Source of the DNA: Stenotrophomonas maltophilia
GTDB lineage: Bacteria; Pseudomonadota; Gammaproteobacteria; Xanthomonadales; Xanthomonadaceae
Assembly (NCBI RefSeq): GCF_039555535.1
Contig: NZ_CP154630.1
Coordinates: 4,353,001-4,417,000, forward strand
Reading direction: 5' to 3'
DNA length: 64,000 bases
The notes beneath the pieces were generated by a model. It was not told the DNA's origin. It was given only the letters and a program-made list of their open reading frames with translations, and did not search any database. The position numbers and the translations under genes are program-made. Positions 37,425 through 47,874 of the stretch are shown here, piece after piece; the first letter of the stretch is position 1; every line of letters begins with the position of its first letter.

Positions 37425-37784
37425 TCAGATCGCCAGATCGGCCTCCACGTCCTGCACCTTGCGCCGGGCCAGGGCCAGGTTGGACTTGGTACGGTCGAGC
37501 ACGATGTAGAAGAACAGCCCCTTCTTCTTCGCCACCGGGCGCATGATGTGGTACGCCTTGCCCAGCGAGATCAGGATGTCCTCGATGCTGTCGTTGAGAT
37601 TCAGCGATGCGGCGGTCTTCATCTTGGCGCGGATTACTTCAGTGTTGCCGGCGGCGGCCACTTCCATGTCCATGCCGGCACCGGCCTCGCCCAGCAACAT
37701 GCCGCTTTCGTAGTCGACCAGCGCCACTGCCTGCGCGCCGTCGATGCCCATCAGTGCGTTCAACGATTCATTCAATCCAGCCAC
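37425..37784 (-). CDS. Roadblock/LC7 domain protein (first of two)
   Basis: The 119-residue protein starts at a GTG (37784) preceded by AAGGGG seven bases upstream. It is a single Roadblock/LC7-type fold: LNESLNALMGIDGAQAVALV, DYESGMLLGEAG, AKMKTAASLNLNDSIEDILI and FFYIVLDRTKSNLALARRKV. In MglA/MglB and the Streptomyces conservons, Roadblock proteins bind small GTPases and act as GAPs or scaffolds. It is the last gene of the operon with a second Roadblock protein, a GTPase and a 320-residue protein. Confidence 0.85.
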   Translation of the reverse strand: MAGLNESLNALMGIDGAQAVALVDYESGMLLGEAGAGMDMEVAAAGNTEVIRAKMKTAASLNLNDSIEDILISLGKAYHIMRPVAKKKGLFFYIVLDRTKSNLALARRKVQDVEADLAI

Positions 37785-37837
37785 GTCGCACCCCTTGTCG
37801 ATGTTGGTTCGAGCCCCTCGTTCCCCTGCGGCCGGGC

Positions 37838-38254
37838 TCACGATCCGCCGAGTTCAGCCAGGATCGCCTGGCCACATTCCCTGCTCTGCCACAGCACCTG
37901 GCCGATCACGCTGCGCTGGTCGCAGGCCGCCATCAGCAGCAGCGGCGCGCGCCCTTCGGCCTGGATCGCCAGCATCAGCACCTTGCCGCCCGCGGCCTCC
38001 AGCATCAGCGTCTGCAGATCACCCAGCACCAGTTCGCGCCCCACCGCTGCGGCCAGCGCCAGCATCGCGCTGGTCATCGCTGCCAGGCGTTCACCACGCC
38101 CTTCGGCACCGGCACTGACCAGGGCGAAGCCATCGACACTGGCCAGCACCACCGTGCGTACGCCTTCCACCCGCTGCCGCAGGTCCTGCAGCAGCGGCTG
38201 CAGGCGCTCACGCTGGCCGGCATCGGGCAGTACCGCCACCTGCCCGTCAGCCAT
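37838..38254 (-). CDS. Roadblock/LC7 domain protein (second)
   Basis: The 138-residue protein is read from the ATG at 38254 (MADGQVAVLPDAGQRERLQP). The Roadblock fold appears in LQDLRQRVEGVRTVVLASVD, GFALVSAGAEGRGERLAAM, TSAMLALAAAVGRELVLGDL and KVLMLAIQAEGRAPLLLMAA. It overlaps the GTPase gene by 8 bp. Having two different Roadblock proteins with one GTPase suggests a hetero-oligomer or two regulatory states. Confidence 0.85.
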   Translation of the reverse strand: MADGQVAVLPDAGQRERLQPLLQDLRQRVEGVRTVVLASVDGFALVSAGAEGRGERLAAMTSAMLALAAAVGRELVLGDLQTLMLEAAGGKVLMLAIQAEGRAPLLLMAACDQRSVIGQVLWQSRECGQAILAELGGS

Positions 38255-38795
38255 GCGCGGCCACCAGTGCGTGCGCTTCCATCTCACCCATCAATACATC
38301 CATCAGCAGCAATCCCTGTTCGCGGTCGCGGGCATCCACTGCCAGCAAGGGCAGCGGTTGATCATCGAGGCTGGCGCGTGCAGCCCAGTCATCCAGCGCG
38401 GCGTGCGGCGCCTGGTCGAGATGGGTGACGGCCACCACCAGTGCCAATGACGATGCGAACGGCCGCAGCACCTGCAGGTAATCCTCCAGTTCGGCAACCA
38501 CGCCCGCGCGCCGCGCGTCCAGAAGCAGCACGGCGCCGCGGGCGCCCTGCAGCAGGATCGGCCAGAGGAAATCGAAGCGCTGCTGGCCCGGCGTGCCGTA
38601 CAGGCGCAGACGCTCGCCATTGGGCAGGTCGATATCGGCATAGTCCAGGGCGACGGTGGTGGACGCCTTGTCGGCACCGACGCGGTCACTGTTGGCCACA
38701 TCGGTATCGATCACCGCCCCGGCCGCGATGCTGCGCACCAGGGTCGATTTGCCACTGCCCATGCCACCGAGCACCACCACCTTGTGCTCACGCAT
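38247..38795 (-). CDS. Small Ras-like GTPase (COG2229/MglA-like)
   Basis: The 182-residue GTPase starts at the ATG at 38795. It has P-loop GGMGSGKS (10-17), a switch I segment KASTTVALDYADIDL, a switch II GTPGQQRFDFLW (68-79) and G4-like THLD. This pattern is that of COG2229 GTPases, the group that includes conservon CvnD; MglA is a relative. It would act as a GTP/GDP switch regulated by the two Roadblock proteins. It overlaps both neighbours by 8 bp, so the four proteins are made together. Confidence 0.88.
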   Translation of the reverse strand: MREHKVVVLGGMGSGKSTLVRSIAAGAVIDTDVANSDRVGADKASTTVALDYADIDLPNGERLRLYGTPGQQRFDFLWPILLQGARGAVLLLDARRAGVVAELEDYLQVLRPFASSLALVVAVTHLDQAPHAALDDWAARASLDDQPLPLLAVDARDREQGLLLMDVLMGEMEAHALVAAHG

Positions 38796-39750
38796 TGCGC
38801 TCGCTCCCGCGCAGGTGCCGCCACAGGCGGGCGAGCAGGCCGTTGTCGGTGCCGGCAGCACCTGCCGACAGCGCTACCGCCGGCGCTGCCTGCAGCTGCG
38901 CATAGCCGCACAGGTAGGCGGCATGGATGAAGTCGCGCACGGCAGCGGCTGGCAGCTCGAGCAGCATCGCGCACTCGTCCACCGTGCACGCGCGCTTGAG
39001 CAGCAGCGAGCACAGCCGGAAGCCATCGTGGTCATGGCCCAGCACACGGAAGTCGGGCCAGCGCAGCAGCTTCACCGAAGCACCACGCAAGCGCTCGTCC
39101 AGCGCCTGCCAATGGCGGCTGCGCTGTGCCCACTGCCACAGCAGGGGCCGCAGCGGCTGCCGCGGCCGATCAGCGGCCAGGGCCTGCAGGCGCGCTGGCG
39201 TGAGCGCATCCAGCTGCAGGCGTTCGAAGGCATCGGCCAGGCGTTCGACCAGCGCAGCGGCAGGCTCCTGCAGCAGCACCGCCTGGTCGTGCTCCAGGTC
39301 CATCAGCAGTATCGGCTCGCCGGCATCGCAGAGCAGGGCCTGGCCCTGGCGCAACGGCAGCCGCTCGCGCAGGAGGCGGGTGATGGCGTGTGCACCATCG
39401 GCCAGGCGGATCGGTGCGGGTGCCTGCATGGCCAGAGGCTCCACTGCCAACTGCATCCCGCGCAGCGCGCGGCCGATGGCTCCGTCATCAAGTACGTCCT
39501 GGTGGCCATCGCCGTCGCGCAGCTGGCCCCCCAGATCCTCGATCCAGCACTGCAGTCGCGGTCGTTGCTGGCGCATGCGCAGGGCTGCATTGCGCAGCGC
39601 CGGTGTATCGCGGATGACCAGCAGGTCGCAGTCGTCCAGGTCCTGGCTGCGACGGATCTGGCCATCAGGCAGGGCCGAGGCCAGTCGCAGCCGCTGCAGC
39701 AGGGCTTGCTCGCCCTGGATGTCGGTTCCCACTACCAGCACGCGTGCCAT
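38788..39750 (-). CDS. Unknown protein heading the GTPase/Roadblock operon
   Basis: The 320-residue protein begins MARVLVVGTDIQGEQALLQR, like a receiver or nucleotide-binding strand (DCDLLVIRDTPALRNAALRM follows). The C-terminal part (FRLCSLLLKRACTVDECAML, LELPAAAVRDFIHAAYLCGY) looks like a winged helix, similar in character to the DUF742/CvnC proteins of Streptomyces conservons. I do not recognise a named family. It is the first gene of the four-gene operon and overlaps the GTPase gene by 8 bp, so it is the likely effector or sensor of the module. Low cysteine content and no membrane segment suggest a cytoplasmic place. Confidence 0.7.
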   Translation of the reverse strand: MARVLVVGTDIQGEQALLQRLRLASALPDGQIRRSQDLDDCDLLVIRDTPALRNAALRMRQQRPRLQCWIEDLGGQLRDGDGHQDVLDDGAIGRALRGMQLAVEPLAMQAPAPIRLADGAHAITRLLRERLPLRQGQALLCDAGEPILLMDLEHDQAVLLQEPAAALVERLADAFERLQLDALTPARLQALAADRPRQPLRPLLWQWAQRSRHWQALDERLRGASVKLLRWPDFRVLGHDHDGFRLCSLLLKRACTVDECAMLLELPAAAVRDFIHAAYLCGYAQLQAAPAVALSAGAAGTDNGLLARLWRHLRGSERNA

Positions 39751-39961
39751 CGGTGTTCCCCGTGCGACCACCTCCCCGGTGGTCTCGCGTCGCCAAGGCT
39801 AGGGCATCGCTGGAGGCAACCGTCGTGATCGATTGCTCAGATTGAAGGCAACTGCAAACCCGTGCCGATCCATTCTGCGACCGCCATCGCGGGCAAGTTT
39901 CATGCCCTCTTGACAGCATTACGCCGGTTGACGGATTTCGCGGTTCTGGTCGCCGGGGGAT

Positions 39962-40050
39962 GGGGTCGGAGCCCTCTGCGGGCAGAGGGATCCGACCCCC
40001 AAAGCAGATTGGGGTCAGATCCCTTTTGCGCGCAGAAGGGATCTGACCCC
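39962..40050. repeat. Two large GGGGTC-headed inverted repeats
   Basis: 39962-39999 opens with GGGGTCGGA and closes with TCCGACCCC; 40011-40050 opens with GGGGTCAGATCCC and closes with GGGATCTGACCCC. Both are near-perfect palindromes with arms of about 18 bp, of a type different from SMAG. They lie in the 362-bp gap between the GTPase operon and icd, which otherwise holds no gene. Confidence 0.85.
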
Positions 40051-40063
40051 GGAGGCAAAAAGA

Positions 40064-40085
40064 AACCCGCGCCGAGGCGCGGGTT
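40064..40085 (-). terminator. Terminator after icd
   Basis: Stem AACCCGCGCC / GGCGCGGGTT with a 2-base turn (loop GA), followed on the minus strand by TTTCTTTTT. It lies 28 bp past the icd stop. Confidence 0.88.
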
Positions 40086-40112
40086 CCGGTGTCACGACCA
40101 AGCGGCGATGTA

Positions 40113-42467
<2,355 letters not shown>

Positions 42468-42527
42468 TCAGCCGCGCGGGGCAAAGCCGCGCCATACGCG
42501 GCGGTACTGCACGGCGGCAACGGTGTG

Positions 42528-42588
42528 ATCCATCCACGCGTGGATGAAACCCAGCCCCAGCATCGGTAGATCCACGCCATGCGTGGAT
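42528..42588. repeat. Two SMAG REP copies upstream of icd
   Basis: A degenerate copy (GATCCATCCACGCGTGGAT, about 42527-42545) and a full GTAG-headed copy at 42566-42588 with core ATCCACGCCATGCGTGGAT. The 337-bp gap 42336-42672 otherwise holds only hairpins and the icd promoter region. Confidence 0.82.
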
Positions 42589-42614
42589 GAAGCCAACCGT
42601 CGCCCAATAAAAAA

Positions 42615-42638
42615 GGACGCAGCCTCGCGGCTGCGTCC
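42615..42638 (-). terminator. Terminator after the lipoprotein gene
   Basis: Stem GGACGCAGCC / GGCTGCGTCC with loop TCGC, followed on the minus strand by TTTTTTATTGG. A second hairpin (AGTCCTGCC / GGCAGGACT) overlaps the gene end at 42645-42673. Confidence 0.9.
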
Positions 42639-42672
42639 ATCGTGAGTCCTGCCGGGAGAGAGTCGGCAGGAC

Positions 42673-43185
42673 TTACTTGACCTCGAACTCCTGCGGCGTT
42701 CCGGCCGCCTTGCCATCGACCATGACCTCGGCGCGGTACTTGCCGGCCGGCCAGCCCTTTGCATTCTTGAACGTGACGTTGGTGGTCTCCGCGCCGCTGG
42801 CATTCAGGGTCGCGGTCTGTTCGCCGGCCACCTGGCCGTCCTGGAAGGTCAGCTTGGCGCCGACATTGACGTTGTTGGCAGCGCCATCGGTCTTGACCGA
42901 GACGATGACGTCATCCTTCGGCGAGAACAGTGCAGCCGGGGTGACCGACTTGTCGGCGGCAGCGGTCTTGCCCACGGTGACTGTGGAAACGCTGACCGCA
43001 GCAGCTTCCGCCATCGGCGGCGGTGCACCGGTCATCGGCGCCGGCGCTGCCGGCTCGGCTGGAGCCGTGGCAGCCGGAGCGGCGTTGGTGTCGGTCGACT
43101 CTTCCTTCTTCTTGCAACCGACCAGGGCGACACTGCCCAGCAGGGCGGCGATCAGGGCGGTCTGGAGCGGGGTGGTCTTGATCAT
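42673..43185 (-). CDS. Putative lipoprotein of unknown function
   Basis: The 170-residue product has a lipoprotein signal ending VALVGC (Cys24), then an acidic and Ala/Pro-rich linker (KKKEESTDTNAAPAATAPAE). The globular C-terminal part (FSPKDDVIVSVKTDGAANNV, LTFQDGQVAGEQTATLNASG, GWPAGKYRAEVMVDG) resembles an immunoglobulin-like beta sandwich seen in secreted bacterial proteins. No enzyme motif is seen. A probable outer-membrane or periplasmic protein with its own terminator; it is downstream of the LysM gene on the same strand. Confidence 0.7.
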   Translation of the reverse strand: MIKTTPLQTALIAALLGSVALVGCKKKEESTDTNAAPAATAPAEPAAPAPMTGAPPPMAEAAAVSVSTVTVGKTAAADKSVTPAALFSPKDDVIVSVKTDGAANNVNVGAKLTFQDGQVAGEQTATLNASGAETTNVTFKNAKGWPAGKYRAEVMVDGKAAGTPQEFEVK

Positions 43186-43230
43186 TCGGGGTTCCTCCCA
43201 GGGATTGTCGGACGGCGTTCGAACGCCGGC

Positions 43231-43524
43231 TTACTTCGGCGGCAGCTTCAGGGTCTGGCCCGGGAAAATCTTGTCCGGGTCGTCAAGCACATCTCGGTTG
43301 GCTTCGAAGATCTTCTTCCAGGCGTTGGCGTCGCCCAGATGCTGCTTGGCGATCTTCGACAGCGAGTCGCCCTTCTGCACGGTGTAGGTGCCGCCGCTGA
43401 CGATCTCGGCGGTGCTGTCCACCGAAGCGCTGACGCCGGAGAAGTCCGCCTTCGGCACCTGCTCGGCGGTACTGTCGACGCTGGCGCTGACGCCGGAGAA
43501 ATCGGCTTTCTTCTCGGTACTCAT
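43231..43524 (-). CDS. LysM domain protein with a tandem 16-residue repeat
   Basis: The 97-residue protein begins MSTEKKADFSGVSASVDSTA. Residues 6-21 and 25-40 are two identical copies of KADFSGVSASVDSTAE. Residues 46-95 form a LysM domain (GGTYTVQKGDSLSKIAKQHL, GDANAWKKIFEANRDV, IFPGQTLKLPPK). In E. coli YgaU/Kbp a BON domain precedes LysM; here the repeat stands in that place. There is no signal peptide, so it may be cytoplasmic like Kbp. The two repeat copies differ at several third codon positions, so the duplication is not recent. Confidence 0.85.
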   Translation of the reverse strand: MSTEKKADFSGVSASVDSTAEQVPKADFSGVSASVDSTAEIVSGGTYTVQKGDSLSKIAKQHLGDANAWKKIFEANRDVLDDPDKIFPGQTLKLPPK

Positions 43525-43698
43525 CCACAACTCCCGTCTGCATGACTACGTGGCTCGCACGTTGCCATGGCGGTTGTTAAACGGGGATGGTGCAGATGTG
43601 AAGCCGCCCCGGGGGGCGGCTGAACAATCGAGGCGGAAGGTGGCCGCTGCGCTCGCCGGGCGTGGCCCGGCGCTACCCGTAACCGCCTGCGGCGGCGG

Positions 43699-44517
43699 TT
43701 ACTGGCGCAGTTCGCGGTAGGTCGCTGCCGGGGCGACGATGCCGGGGCTGGCGCGCCACGGGTTGATGTCCAGGCCGCCACGGCGGGTGTAGCGGGCTTC
43801 CACTTCCAGCCATTGCGGCTGGCAGCGCGCGGACACCTCGCTGAAGATCCGCTCAACGCACTGCTCGTGGAACTCGGCGTGTTCGCGGTAGCTGACCAGA
43901 TAGCGCAGCAGGCCGGCACGGTCGATCCTCGGCCCGCGGTAACGCAGGCTGACCGTGGCCCAGTCCGGCTGGCCGGTGACCGGGCAGTTGGACTTCAGAA
44001 GCGCCGAGACCAGGGTCTCTTCCACCACTTCACCGGCATCGGCCGAGAGGAAGTCGGCCTGCGGCGGGCCGTAGCAGTCGATCTCCAGTTCCAGCCCGTC
44101 GATGGATTCACCGAGTGGCGTCTCGCGCAGGCCCGGCAGGCCGAACTCGACCTGGACCGGCGCACCGGCGCAATCCGACAGATCCGCCACGATGCGCGCA
44201 CGCAGTGCCTCGGCGCTGTCGATGCGGGTGCTGTTGAGGGAATTGAGGTACAGCTTGAACGACTTCGATTCGATCAGCCGTGGCGAGGTGCACGGCACCT
44301 GCACGGTGGCCACGGCCACCTGCGGCTTGCCGCGCGGGTCGAGCCAGCTCAGCTCGAAGGCATGCCAGCGGTCGTGGCCGACGAACGGCAGCGCGGCGTC
44401 ATCGAGACCGATCTCGGCGCGGGCGCCGCTGCGGGGGATGGGAAACAGCAGGCCGGGATCGTACTGCGACGGGTAACTGACCTCGCGACCGAGGCTGGAA
44501 TCCTGTGGGGTGTTCAT
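43699..44517 (-). CDS. queF: NADPH-dependent 7-cyano-7-deazaguanine reductase
   Basis: The 272-residue bimodular enzyme reduces preQ0 to preQ1 in queuosine synthesis. It has the QueF signature [20 protein letters not shown] and the C-terminal [20 protein letters not shown] with the catalytic Cys. E. coli QueF has 282 residues. The ATG at 44517 was chosen ([20 protein letters not shown]); another ATG three codons upstream is possible and neither has a strong ribosome binding site. It is the only queuosine gene in view. Confidence 0.93.
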   Translation of the reverse strand: MNTPQDSSLGREVSYPSQYDPGLLFPIPRSGARAEIGLDDAALPFVGHDRWHAFELSWLDPRGKPQVAVATVQVPCTSPRLIESKSFKLYLNSLNSTRIDSAEALRARIVADLSDCAGAPVQVEFGLPGLRETPLGESIDGLELEIDCYGPPQADFLSADAGEVVEETLVSALLKSNCPVTGQPDWATVSLRYRGPRIDRAGLLRYLVSYREHAEFHEQCVERIFSEVSARCQPQWLEVEARYTRRGGLDINPWRASPGIVAPAATYRELRQ

Positions 44518-44611
44518 GGCGGGCATTGTATCGCGCGGAGGGCGGGCCTTCGGCCGGGCCGGCCAACGGCGGAGCCCCTCCGTGGTGGTTGTGTTGCCGG
44601 ATGCCGGGGTT

Positions 44612-44715
44612 GGCCGGGAGGGTGGCTTGGCTGGGGGACGCCGTGAATCCGTCCATGGAGGCTCGGTCGCCGCATCCATGCGGCTCACGCCCCCAGCCAA
44701 CCCACCCTCCCGGCC
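44612..44715 (+). repeat. Large palindrome A: 26-bp arms around a conserved 52-bp core
   Basis: Left arm 44612-44637 and right arm 44690-44715 pair with 25 of 26 bases; the arm starts GGCCGGGAGGGTGG and ends GGGGG. The core 44638-44689 begins ACGCCGTGAATCCGTCC and contains hairpin GCCGCATCCATGCGGC. Orientation is called forward. Confidence 0.88.
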
Positions 44716-44871
44716 ACGGACAATTTCCCGCGCCACCACGGGAAAGATCAGAAAATCAAAATCAAAATCAAAAGCCGATCCTTCAGACGTTCATGACGTC
44801 CGCCGTGTCGACCAAGGTCGACACCCACCAAAGCAGGATGTCGTTCCGGCAGCCCGCGGGAAACTGTCGAA

Positions 44872-44973
44872 GGCGGGGTGGGTCCGGTTGAGGGGGTGTC
44901 CGCGGCATGGATGCCGCGGCCAAGCCCCCAAGGACGGGTTTACGGCGTCCCCCTCAACCGGACCCACCCCGCC
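44872..44973 (-). repeat. Large palindrome B: 25-bp arms around the same core, reversed
   Basis: Left arm 44872-44896 and right arm 44949-44973 pair perfectly; the arm starts GGCGGGGTGGGTCCGG. The core 44897-44948, read on the minus strand, begins ACGCCGTAAACCCGTCC and holds hairpin CCGCGGCATCCATGCCGCGG. Confidence 0.88.
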
Positions 44974-45048
44974 ATCCCACGGAATGCCCGCTTTTGACGT
45001 TGACGTTGATTTAGGCGGGTGCAGGGCTGCAAGCCCTGCCGGCACCCC

Positions 45049-46368
45049 TCACCCCGCAGGAGTGCCGGCACCGTGCAGGTAATCCAGGCTCACCTGCAGC
45101 AACGCCCGCAGTCCCACATCCAGTGCCTTCTCATCCAGCAGGAACTTCGGCGAATGGTTCGCCGGCGCCGTCGCCGGGTCGATGCCCACGCTGGTCGAAC
45201 CCACGAAGAAGAACATGCCCGGCACTTCCTTCGCGTACAGCGAGAAATCCTCCGCGCCCATCTGCAGCGGCGGCTCGTACACATTGTCCTTGCCCACCAC
45301 CGCCTGCAGGCTCGGCAGCATCTTCGCGGTCAGCGCCGGGTCGTTCACCGTGGCCGGGTTGCCTTCCGACTCGTAGATGTCGGTTACCGCCTTGGCACCG
45401 TGCGCGGCGGCCGTGTGCTCGGCCACGTTGCGCAGGTCAGCGAAGATCTGCTGGCGCATACCCTCGTCGAAGGTACGAATGGTGCCGACCATTTCCACTT
45501 CATCGGGAATGATGTTGTAGCGGATGCCACCGTTGATCGCGCCGAAGGTCAGCACCGCCGGCTGCTTGGACAGGTTGGCGCGGCGGCTGACGATGGTCTG
45601 CGCGGTGCCGACCAGATCGGCGGTGGCCACGATCGGGTCAACGCCGTTCCACGGCGCCGACCCGTGCGTCTGGCGACCGATCACCTTGATCCCGAAGCGG
45701 TCCGAGGCGGCCATCAGCGGGCCACCGCGCACCGCGATCTGCCCGGCCTGGACACTGGAGAACACGTGCAGCCCGAACACCGCCTCCGGCTTGAAGTCGG
45801 CGAACAGGCCTTCCTTCAGCATCAGTGCGGCACCGCCCTCTTCCGGCGGCGGCGCGCCTTCCTCGGCCGGCTGGAAGATGAGCATCACCTGGCCCGGCAG
45901 GTCCTTCTTCATCGACACAAGCGCTTCGGCCACGCCCAGCAAGGTGGCGGTGTGTGCGTCATGGCCGCAGGCATGCATCACGCCTACGGTCTGGCCGCGG
46001 TACTGGTCGGTGGCCTTGGAGGCGAACGGCAAGCCCGTCTGCTCGGTCACCGGCAGCGCGTCCATGTCCGCACGCAGGGCGATCTTCGGGCCGGGCCTGC
46101 CGCCCTCGATGATCGCCACCACGCCGTGGTGGGCAATGCCGGTCTTCGGCTTCAGGCCCATCGCACGCAGGCGCTTGGCGACCTCGGCCGAGGTGCGCGC
46201 CTCGCGGTTGGACAACTCCGGATGCTGATGGAAGTCCCGGCGCCATTCGACCACCTTGGCCTGCAGCCGCTGCGCAGCGGCAGTCACTTCCGGGCGCTGC
46301 CCGTCCTGGGCGTGAGCAAGGGCCGGCAGGGCCAGCAGCAGGGCGGACAGCAGCAGCGAACGGCGCAT
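45049..46368 (-). CDS. Secreted M20 family amidohydrolase/peptidase
   Basis: The 439-residue protein from the ATG at 46368 (GGAG six bases upstream) has a signal peptide (MRRSLLLSALLLALPALAHA). The M20D metal-binding motifs are present: FHQHPELSNREARTS, ALRADMDALPV, VMHACGHDAHTATLLGVA, FQPAEEG and GAEDF. Such enzymes cleave N-acyl amino acids, hippurate-type amides or small peptides; relatives include IAA-amino acid hydrolases. Here it should act in the periplasm. No operon partner. Confidence 0.9.
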   Translation of the reverse strand: MRRSLLLSALLLALPALAHAQDGQRPEVTAAAQRLQAKVVEWRRDFHQHPELSNREARTSAEVAKRLRAMGLKPKTGIAHHGVVAIIEGGRPGPKIALRADMDALPVTEQTGLPFASKATDQYRGQTVGVMHACGHDAHTATLLGVAEALVSMKKDLPGQVMLIFQPAEEGAPPPEEGGAALMLKEGLFADFKPEAVFGLHVFSSVQAGQIAVRGGPLMAASDRFGIKVIGRQTHGSAPWNGVDPIVATADLVGTAQTIVSRRANLSKQPAVLTFGAINGGIRYNIIPDEVEMVGTIRTFDEGMRQQIFADLRNVAEHTAAAHGAKAVTDIYESEGNPATVNDPALTAKMLPSLQAVVGKDNVYEPPLQMGAEDFSLYAKEVPGMFFFVGSTSVGIDPATAPANHSPKFLLDEKALDVGLRALLQVSLDYLHGAGTPAG

Positions 46369-46555
46369 CGCAATCTCCACAGCAAGAAGGTTCCAGCTGA
46401 ATGTAGGGCAACACCGGCGCCACGGGAACCTCCCGCGGGGGATCCGGTCTTAGCGCCCGTCCCATCCGTCATGCAGGAAACGTGATGTGGCACAGGTATG
46501 CTTTGCGCATTGCCGCCGGCGTCCCGCCCGGTCCAGCCCTCTCGGAGTCCTCGTA

Positions 46556-47800
46556 ATGTCACGTGTTTGGAAGATCGTGCTGCTGGTCGTGGCGGTTCTG
46601 GTGCTGGCCGTGGTTGGCCTGCGCGTCATCGGCGGGGGCAAGGACAAGGCTGGAAAGCCAGCGGCGGGCGCGCGCCAGGGTGGCGAAGACCCGGATGCCG
46701 GCCCGGTGCCGGTCACCGTGGTCGAGGCCACGCGCCAGGACGTACCGGTGTATGCCAGCGCGCTGGGCACGGTTACGGCAATGAACACCGTCACCGTCAG
46801 CCCGCAGGTCGGTGGCCAGTTGATGAGCCTGAACTTCCGCGAAGGCCAGGAAGTGAAGAAGGGCGACGTGCTGGCAGTGATCGATCCACGCACCGCCCAG
46901 GCCAGCTACGACCAGGCGGCGGCGGCCAAGCGCCAGAACGAGGCGCTGCTGGCCACCGCGCGCTCCAACTACCAGCGCTCGAATGCGCCGGAGTATCGCC
47001 AGTTCGTCGCCAAGACCGATCTGGATACACAACGAAACCAAGTGGCACAGTACGAGAGCGCAGTCGCGGCGAACGAGGCCAGCATGCGCTCGGCGCAGGT
47101 GCAGCTGCAGTACACCAAGGTCACCGCACCGATCACCGGCATCGCCGGCATCCGCGCAGTCGACGCCGGCAACGTGGTCAATGCCGGTACCGCCCTGGTC
47201 ACGCTGACCCAGGTCCACCCGATCCATGTGCTGTTCAACCTGCCCGAACGCCAGCTCGGCGACGTGCGCCAGGCGCAGGCCGCCGGTGCGGTGCCGGTGG
47301 CAGCGCTGGACCGGGCCGATTCGCACGTGCTGTCCGGTGACGGCAAGCTGGACGTGGTCGACAACCTGATCAGTGCCGACAGCGGCACGTTCAAGGCGCG
47401 CGCGCTGTTCGACAACACCGACAACGGCCTGTGGCCGGGCCAGTTCGTCAACGTGCGCATGCAGCTGCGCACCATCGGCGGTGGCGTGGTCATTCCGACC
47501 CAGGCCGTGCTGCGTGGGCCGGACGGCGAGTACGTCTACGTCGTGCAGGGCGACAACACGGTGAAGATGCAGACCGTGCGCAGTGGCGTGGAAGTGGGCG
47601 ACAGCCAGGTGCAGATTGCCGAAGGCCTGAAGGGCGGCGAGCGGGTGGTCAGCGAAGGCCAGTTCCGCCTGAAGCCGGGCAGCAAGGTCACCGCGCTGAA
47701 GCCGGGCGAAACCCCGGCCGCACCGACCGAGGCCGAGCTGAAAGCGGCCGAGCAGAAGAACGGTGGCGGCGGTGGCCGTCGCGGTGGTGGTCCGCGCTGA
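46556..47800 (+). CDS. smeI: RND efflux periplasmic adaptor (MdtA/SmeI-like)
   Basis: The 414-residue membrane-fusion protein joins an RND pump to an outer-membrane channel. It has an N-terminal membrane segment (WKIVLLVVAVLVLAVVGLRV), lipoyl/barrel-sandwich parts (QVGGQLMSLNFREGQEVKKG, VTAPITGIAGIRAVDAGNVV) and a C-terminal barrel (VVIPTQAVLRGPDGEYVYVV), then a Gly/Arg-rich tail (GGGGGRRGGGPR). Followed by two RND pump genes, it matches the MdtABC arrangement and the S. maltophilia SmeIJK system. No outer-membrane gene follows, so TolC is presumably shared. Confidence 0.88.
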   Translation: MSRVWKIVLLVVAVLVLAVVGLRVIGGGKDKAGKPAAGARQGGEDPDAGPVPVTVVEATRQDVPVYASALGTVTAMNTVTVSPQVGGQLMSLNFREGQEVKKGDVLAVIDPRTAQASYDQAAAAKRQNEALLATARSNYQRSNAPEYRQFVAKTDLDTQRNQVAQYESAVAANEASMRSAQVQLQYTKVTAPITGIAGIRAVDAGNVVNAGTALVTLTQVHPIHVLFNLPERQLGDVRQAQAAGAVPVAALDRADSHVLSGDGKLDVVDNLISADSGTFKARALFDNTDNGLWPGQFVNVRMQLRTIGGGVVIPTQAVLRGPDGEYVYVVQGDNTVKMQTVRSGVEVGDSQVQIAEGLKGGERVVSEGQFRLKPGSKVTALKPGETPAAPTEAELKAAEQKNGGGGGRRGGGPR

Positions 47801-47874
47801 GCGCAGGCCACGGTTCTCCCTCGCGCCGGCGGACCTGCCGGCGCCGACATTGAAGTGCCAGCAAGGATCAGTCC

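Larger units (their letters stand above)
44560..45040. repeat. Composite intergenic element I (opposed pair of large palindromes)
   Basis: This element fills the 531-bp gap between queF and the M20 gene and contains no gene. It holds palindrome A (44612-44715) and the reverse-oriented palindrome B (44872-44973), separated by 156 bp, and ends with hairpin GCAGGGCT-GCA-AGCCCTGC at 45021-45039. Sequence before, between (GGACARTTTCC-like) and after the palindromes is shared with composite element II at about 60830-61272. I do not know a published name for it. Confidence 0.8.
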
